Of a stretch of 12,482 nt of DNA, positions 7,656 to 12,482 are shown piece by piece (position 1 is the first letter of the stretch; every line of letters starts with the position of its first letter). The position numbers and the translations under genes were made by a program. The stretch covers positions 1 through 12,482 of the forward strand of contig PDHQ01000661.1 of the NCBI GenBank assembly GCA_003339415.1, given 5' to 3'. The stretch is from Ophiocordyceps camponoti-saundersi (nom. inval.) (Eukaryota > Ascomycota > Sordariomycetes > Hypocreales > Ophiocordycipitaceae). Under the pieces are notes generated by a model that did not search any database, was not told the origin of the DNA, and saw only the letters and a list, made by a program, of their open reading frames with translations.

Positions 7656-8700
7656 TTATAAGCTTAGCTAAGGAATAAGGCTATAATCCTTATAACCGAT
7701 CGAAAAACCTAATAAGCGACGGTAGCCGAAGCGAATGCCGCTACTAACGCCGTCTTTAAAGATATCGACGAAAAAGAGGCAGAGATACCTAACTTCGTCC
7801 TACCGATTAGCGTCGTATTTAATATTATAATATTATCGACGCCTAAGGGCTAATACGACATACGAAAGCGACCTAATTACCTCTCCCTATAGCGCCCGCC
7901 GATAAATCTTAAGATTAAGGCTTTATATAATCGTTAAACGTAGGATTTTATTAATTAACTTATTAGCAAGTAGGTCCTTCTAAGTAAATAAGTCTTTACG
8001 ATAAAGATACCTTAAGATAAGCTTATAATCGTAAAGGCACGATAGTGCGTACGAGGGGATAAAGAAGAGACCTCGCACTTTATCGAAGACCTCTACGCCT
8101 TTATAGTATATTTCTTTTCGGTTCGAGTCTTCCTATCGATAGTAGCCTTACGAGATCTCGAGTAGCGGTAATTTAATATAATTAACGCGTTCGTAAACGC
8201 CCCGTGCTAAGAGGAGTTTTTCGTTAACTAGCTATATATATTCGAAGATAGAATAGATTAAGTATATAGGCTTAAAAGAGCCTTATATAGCCTTAAGTTA
8301 TCTTCTACGATATAGTTTACGTACGCGAGTAAGGCTCTTAAATACTATAAATAGTAATAGCTTATATCTAAGTTTTAGATATATATATACGAAAAGGGCT
8401 TTACTATACTCCTTTATATTAATAATATTATAATTATAGCGCTTAGAATAGCCCTTATAAACGAGGGTAAGGGTATCTTATAGGAATTATAGGATTTGCG
8501 GGATCTAGGCGAACCTACTACCTTTTTAGGCTTATAATTCCGTAGGAATCGTGCTACGTAAAAAATTAGCGTACGTTAAGAGAAATATACTAATAAAATA
8601 CTCGAATTATTCGGCGAAGGCGTTACGAACGCCGTATAAACGCCGTGGCCGAGTAAATTACCTCTCTAACGGCACGAGCCTTAATTTAGCCTTCACGAAC
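7656..8700 (+). pseudogene. Copia reverse transcriptase (RVT_2) relic
   Basis: The frame carries 7728 (gaa) and 8409 (ctc) as codon starts. Landmarks in order: a VFT segment at 7992-8000; KAR-stop-CVRGD at 8034-8060; NAFVNA at 8184-8201 (the D-x-x-NAF-x-N region of copia RT); LKRALYSLK at 8271-8297 (copia A-L-Y-G-L-K, Gly now Ser); LLYINNIIIIA at 8409-8441, where the catalytic YVDD box now reads Y-I-N-N; DLGEPTTFLG at 8502-8531; YTNKILELFG at 8586-8615; TPWP at 8640-8651. These are standard copia RT motifs. The catalytic aspartates of the YVDD box are both Asn, as C/T-type transitions would produce, so the enzyme is dead even apart from its many stops. The frame is lost shortly after TPWP. 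Confidence 0.93.
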
Positions 8701-9290
8701 GGCAAATTATATAAAGGTAACCTTAATCCGATAACCTTATACCTTCTTATATAGAATAATTTAATATAATACCTTAACGGTATAAAGAGCCTAGGCCTTA
8801 CGCTTAGAGGTGCTTGCGGACCTCGAGATTTAAAGCCTCGTATCTTCGCTAACATATCTTTTATAAATAATTTATATATAATATACTTAATTACTAGATA
8901 TATCGCTTTTATCGGTATAGGCCCCGTATACTAGAAATCTAAAAGGTAGACGCTTATAACGTTATTATTAACCGATACCGAATTTATTAATTTAACGCTT
9001 ATAGGGATAAGCTTTACTTAAGTCTGCGAGATTTTTAAAAACCTAGGGTTTCGAGAGTTTATGCCGATAATTATATTTATCGATAGCCTTAACGCTAAGG
9101 CGATAGCCCTTAATAAATATAAAGAGGCCGCACGTATAAGGGATATCGATACGAGATATAAATAGATCCTTAACCGCGTTAAGAAGCGCAATTTTACGAT
9201 CTATTAGATCGGCATAGCCGAGATAGCTAAAGATAGCCTAATAAAGCCTCTCTAGCGTCTTTAGTATATTAAATTCGTATATATATTATA
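8701..9290 (+). pseudogene. Copia RNase H relic
   Basis: Frame with 8770 and 9061 as codon starts, different from the RT frame. YLNGIKSLGLTLRG at 8770-8811 corresponds to the copia R-Y-L-x-G-T...G-L motif before RNase H. TDTEF at 8971-8985 corresponds to STTEAEF. IDSLNAKAIALNKY at 9079-9120 corresponds to the D-N-x-x-A motif. RIRDIDTRYK at 9133-9162 corresponds to R-x-KHID-x-RYH (His lost), and DSLIKPL at 9232-9252 corresponds to ADSLTKPL at the end of copia pol. Between about 8742 and 8770 the usual TRPDI...H...A block is missing, so an internal deletion of roughly 25 codons is likely. Confidence 0.92.
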
Positions 9291-10539
9291 TCTTTCCGAC
9301 CTAAAGATTACGATCCTACCCTCTAGGGCTAAGAATACGAAAGGCAGCCCTCGTAAGCTATTAGATAAGCTTAGGGCGCCTAATAGCGAAGCCCGCGATA
9401 CCCTTATACTACCTAACACTAAAGGCAGCGATACCGAATAATATAATCGATCGAAACGGCGACCTAATAAATAATATAGTATAAGATCTCTTTTGCTAGA
9501 GGATCCTATACCTAAAGGGGGGATCTTAAGGGATATATATAATAAGCGTTACGCGGCGTAGGCAGCCACCGATTAAGAGGGAACGGATAAGGTATATCGC
9601 GATTAGAGCCCTAATATAGAGGCTTGCGATTATTAACCTTACCGCTAGCCCGGCTTCGTGCCGCCGCCGGTCCCGCGATATACGCCTTTTAATATACTAG
9701 GAAGAGGCTATTCCGGCCCTAAAAATATTAATAGTAGGCGCCTCTAAACTTATTACTATTAGATATATTAACTCGCACGACTTAGGCGGTATTTCCCTGC
9801 TAAGCGATACGAATAACGACGCCTTTCTATATAGATTAGCGTAAGGCTTAAGGCCTATCTTTGCCCCCCTATAACGAGATATTCTCTATCGATTAATACC
9901 TCTTAAGCCCTTTATATAGGCTTAAATTAATACCTCTAAATAGCTTAGATTAGCCCTTTCGACGCCCTTTAAGACGGCTTAAAGAGGCTTATTTTTACTA
10001 TTTTTTACTATTTCCTAGATAAATTAACCGATCCGGAACGGAAGAACTGCTTCTAGGAGCTGATTTAATCTCTCGGATCGTATTTTTATTATATTTTTAA
10101 GCGATTTAAGCCCTCTGCCGGCCTCGTTAAGAAGAGCTAAGAAAACGCTATTTTTTACTATTTTATTATTTTCCGCGTATTACGGCACGGGATAACTATT
10201 TTCCGCTTAGCTAAGCAGGCTTAAAGGGGGGGGTATTAATTATATAAAGCGCACTACGTAACGAGCCCCGCTAGACCTCGTATACCCTTATATATCGTAA
10301 GCTAGGTAGCTTAGGGTAAGCTATTAGTATTAGGTGCGGTAATATTATAAGCTAATTAGTTAATCTAAAGCGCACGTAAGTAAGTACCGAAATATATTCG
10401 AAGTAGGTAAGCTAGAGGGTTATTATATAGAATCTTTTAGCGTAAATAGAAACTATAAGAAAAACTATAAGAAAAGCGTCTATAAGGAAAGAATTATAAC
10501 TTTAAAGTATTAGAAAAGGGATAAGTATATTATAAGTTA
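9291..10539. other. Downstream decayed DNA, ambiguous coding signal
   Basis: After the end of the RNase H motif the same plus frame continues with about 7% TAA/TAG stops over some 310 codons, and the next frame is even more stop-poor over 9302-9840. I cannot tell whether this holds a copia C-terminal extension, an LTR, another nested element or chance. Two repeats of TTTTTACTATTTT-type text occur at about 9993-10012 and 10150-10165. A G8 run lies at 10226-10233. No copia LTR could be recognised. Confidence 0.5.
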
Positions 10540-11714
10540 GTAAATTAGTGCGTATATATAAATATAAATAAAAAATTATACGCCCGTAGGAAAACCTCCT
10601 ATTATTAACCTTATATTATAACGGTAATTTTATTAAAAATCTTATTTCGACGCGCGCCTTAAGAGTCGTTTTATTATTTCTACGAAAAAAGGATATCCGC
10701 GTTAAATAATATTCTTAGCGAGCCTTTTAGCGAAGTCGTTATTACGAACGAGGAGTTCCGTTATCGCTATAAGGTTACGTTTAAAACGTTATCGGAGACG
10801 TTAAAGACTGCGATAAAAGCCCTCGCGATTTCGGTAAGTAATAGACGAAATAAAGTAAAATAGTTAATACTAAGAGAAAAAAGTACGAGGAATATTAGGT
10901 TACGTAGGGCGCCGCTCGTAACGTTACCGTATATATACTAAAAAAGCTAAATAAGCCGATTAAGTCTATTATTACTTACTTCCTCTATTAGGATAATTTA
11001 TTTAAAGCGATAATCCTTACGAGCTACGCTTCCTAACCTAAGTACGCTTATAATAAGTACGCCGATTCGTCGAAGTAGAACCTCTATTTTAAGATTTATT
11101 TCTATTATAAAGACTAGTTTAGGGGGAGGTATAATAATTACTAAGTAAGGGGGAAATCGTGCTATACTAGGTAGCGACTTATTACCGAAAATCCCTCCGG
11201 CTATTTCGTATCCTTTTATAGTAACCGAATAACGTATAGTAGGGCGCTCTATTAAATAGTAGACTACCCGTAATAAACTAATAAAGAAAAGATATAGCGG
11301 GCTAAGGCCGATAAAATAAAGGAGTATAATCGTAAGCGTACTAAGTATTAGCAAGTAGAGGGTAAGTATGCCGAGCGTAAACGCGCCGAGCATAGCTAGG
11401 AAAAGGCTACTATAAGGAAAAAGAAAGGAGGAAATATCTATAACTTTATAGTAATTAATAATAGTCCTTTTTTAAAATAATATATAAACGTACGTAAATG
11501 TAGTAGGAAATAACGAAAAAAAGAAAAGGATAAAGGAAAGGAAAAGAAAAAAGAGAGAGTAATTTAATAAGGTAAGGGAAAGACCCTAACTAGTTATCGA
11601 AAAAGAAGAAAAGCCTTAGGGGGCAGGGCCTTCGTAAAGCTATTAGCGGGATTACGAGTAGGAGGAATCTAGCGAAGTTATAGGCGTTAATCTTATACTT
11701 TACGCTATAACTAG
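10540..11714 (+). pseudogene. RIPed intron-containing gene relic, unidentified
   Basis: Exon 1 is readable from about 10540 to 10833: Lys/Glu-rich, then ESFYYFYEKRISALNNILS at about 10663-10719, then EEFRYRYKVTFKTLSETLK to about 10808. A 65-nt intron (10834-10898) follows, and exon 2 continues from 10899 in exactly the phase the intron predicts. Exon 2 holds LKKLNKPIKSIITYFLYQD, a Tyr/Lys-rich block (about 11070-11200) ending in RGKSCYTRQR, then a long Lys/Arg/Glu-rich, probably coiled-coil stretch (about 11280-11580) with a basic tail. The first clustered stops, TAG TAA TAA at 11712-11720, are a possible end. RIP changes TGT/TGC Cys and CAY His codons to Tyr, so the spacing of tyrosines before the surviving Cys could reflect a former zinc-binding cysteine cluster; that is inference. 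No family assignment is made. No start codon is visible. Confidence 0.6.
10834..10898 (+). other. Putative fossil spliceosomal intron, 65 nt
   Basis: GTAAGT donor at 10834-10839, TACTAAG branch-like motif at 10868-10874, and TAG acceptor ending at 10898, 24 nt from the branch adenine. Length and layout are typical of filamentous ascomycete introns. Exon 1 ends on a complete codon (TCG, 10831-10833), and the protein-like exon 2 frame starts at 10899. Removing the intron therefore joins the two best frames without any other change. Confidence 0.6.
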
Positions 11715-12482
11715 TAATAATATATATTAACGTATCGAAGTCTATATATAGCTTTAGGGAGGGTTCCGTAAGAAGTATTATCGTATATTAGTTATCTTTA
11801 ACCTTAAGCCCCTAATACCCTATCTACTCCCTCTAACTATAAGATATAAAATCTATATATATATATATATATTATTATTACGAGTACCTAGACTAGGTCC
11901 GGTAGCTATTTAATAAATATATATAGATATATACCCTATTACCTATATATCCTAATTTATAATAAACCTTATATATAATATATATATTTAGGGATAGCGC
12001 TACTATAGAAAGAGGGTAATATTACTTAAGGTAGTAAAATAATTAAGGGGAAGGGGTTTAGGGGGTAGTTAAGGGCTAAGGTAGATAGTAATCTTCTTTA
12101 TATAGCGGTATAAGAAGTCCCTATTAAATACGAAGAGAGGAGACTATTTAATAATACTAAGATTTTATATATTAGAGTTTTTGCCGTAAATTATCTAAAA
12201 AGAAGGAACGGAGGAATCCGTATACTAGAGACTAATATCCGTATCCGTAACCGAGGAAGAGGACTGCGCTAGCTTAGTCTCCTTCCCGTCCCTTCTTCCG
12301 ATTAATTAGTCCGACCCGTTTTAATAGACCTATCGAAGCTATAGGAACTGCCGCGAGAAAAGGGGTTTTAACGGGGATAAATAGGCATACGCCGCGGCAG
12401 AAGAAAAAGAAGAAGAAAAAGGGAAAAAGAAGGGAAAAAGGGGTAATTCTAAGTAATTCCTAGTAATTTAGGGGGCGTAGAT
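11715..12482. other. Terminal gene-free decayed DNA
   Basis: AT-rich with a (TA)n tract at about 11854-11872 running into ATT repeats. No recognisable domain in any frame. A GC-richer patch at about 12230-12400 contains no convincing ORF. Confidence 0.55.
12399..12443 (+). repeat. 45-nt pure purine tract
   Basis: An uninterrupted A/G run built of GAA and AAAAAG-type words lies directly after GCCGCGGC. Homopurine mirror-like text can form triplex structures; no function is implied by the sequence alone. Confidence 0.85.

Larger units (their letters stand above)
7081..9290 (+). mobile_element. Ty1/copia retrotransposon pol relic
   Basis: The domains appear in copia order on the plus strand: integrase C-terminal part, linker, reverse transcriptase, RNase H. 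Integrase before reverse transcriptase is the diagnostic order for Ty1/copia as opposed to Ty3/gypsy. The relic is riddled with TAA/TAG stops and uses two frames, with changes near 7642-7655 and between about 8652 and 8700. No flanking LTRs, Gag or integrase catalytic core could be found, so this is an internal fragment of about 2.2 kb. It cannot encode an active polyprotein. Confidence 0.92.
1..12482. other. RIP-mutated AT-rich fungal compartment (whole window)
   Basis: Seen: CpA and TpG are very rare on both strands throughout, TpA is very common, and CpG is retained (many GCGC/CGCG words). ATG occurs only a handful of times in 12.5 kb, and nearly all in-frame stops are TAA or TAG. Known: RIP in Pezizomycotina converts CpA to TpA in duplicated DNA on both strands, which turns Gln and Trp codons into stops and ATG into ATA. 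The two LTR copies in this window differ only by transitions, which supports this directly. Inference: the window is a heavily RIPed, presumably heterochromatic segment made of transposon and duplicated-gene relics. The retained CpG argues against ordinary 5-methylcytosine decay at CpG alone. Confidence 0.93.

Noticed and set aside
8551..8754. 67-codon plus-strand open frame starting with ATG
   Set aside because: It straddles the copia RT/RNase H junction. Its first half is out of frame with the RT motifs (YTNKILELFG lies in another frame) and only its end is in the RNase H frame. It is a by-product of the frame change, not a gene.
8658..8855. 65-codon minus-strand open frame
   Set aside because: It is antisense to the copia RNase H relic with no domain or motif of its own.
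10998..11393. 131-codon minus-strand open frame, hydrophobic, the longest clean ORF in the window
   Set aside because: It looks like a membrane protein, but the plus strand of the same interval reads as the Lys/Tyr-rich exon 2 of the intron-containing relic. The Leu/Ile/Tyr-rich minus frame is what the complement of such text gives. The true-coding pattern of TAA/TAG at former Gln/Trp codons is on the plus strand. An ATG-started minus ORF free of stops could still be tested by homology search.
1..12482. Ordinary CpG-methylation decay or simple AT-biased genome
   Set aside because: CpG is kept while CpA/TpG is removed, the reverse of methyl-CpG decay, which increases TpG/CpA. A plain AT bias would not selectively remove CpA/TpG.
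1..12482. tRNA, rRNA, riboswitch or bacterial operon features
   Set aside because: No tRNA-like cloverleaf, rRNA core motif, Shine-Dalgarno-led ORFs or terminator hairpins with T-runs could be supported. The RIP signature and intron point to a fungus.

Overview
The window looks like a piece of an AT-rich, gene-free compartment of a filamentous ascomycete genome that has been mutated by repeat-induced point mutation (RIP). The direct signs are: CpA and TpG are almost absent on both strands while TpA is everywhere and CpG is kept; ATG is nearly absent; stop codons are almost all TAA/TAG and appear where Gln (CAA/CAG) or Trp (TGG) would be expected; two copies of a 509-bp repeat differ by about 44 substitutions, every one a transition, with no indel. 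The species cannot be named from the sequence. I see no intact gene, no tRNA or rRNA, and no CRISPR array. The few open frames above 60 codons are shadows of decayed genes.

Layout. 1-1442: AT-rich decayed DNA with T20, (AT)n and (GA)n tracts and a long purine-rich stretch. 1443-5025: a complete, decayed LTR retroelement with two 509-bp LTRs (1448-1956, 4512-5020), RIP-converted TA...TA ends, and a 5-bp target duplication AAGAC on both outer sides. Its 2.55-kb interior shows no recognisable reverse transcriptase, so it may be non-autonomous. It also holds a GC-richer island, a C16 run and small direct and inverted repeats. 5026-6080: decayed DNA with a possible minus-strand protein relic carrying an acidic Asp-rich stretch. 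About 6155-6630: an unidentified plus-strand protein relic. 6631-7080: simple repeats. 7081-9290: a clearly recognisable plus-strand Ty1/copia pol relic (integrase C-terminus, reverse transcriptase, RNase H), split over two frames, with the first frame change at a C14 run. 9291-10539: decayed DNA with ambiguous coding signal. 10540-11714: a plus-strand relic of an unidentified protein in two frames that are joined exactly by a 65-nt fungal-type intron (GTAAGT, TACTAAG, TAG). 11715-12482: AT-rich decay with a purine tract at the end.

The parts do not work together as a functional system. The window is a transposon graveyard shaped by genome defence. The most interesting signals concern the mutation process itself: surviving CpA/TpG sites are concentrated in GCA/TGC, and LTR differences often occur as coupled CG/TA dinucleotide switches. 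The fossil intron-containing gene is also notable.
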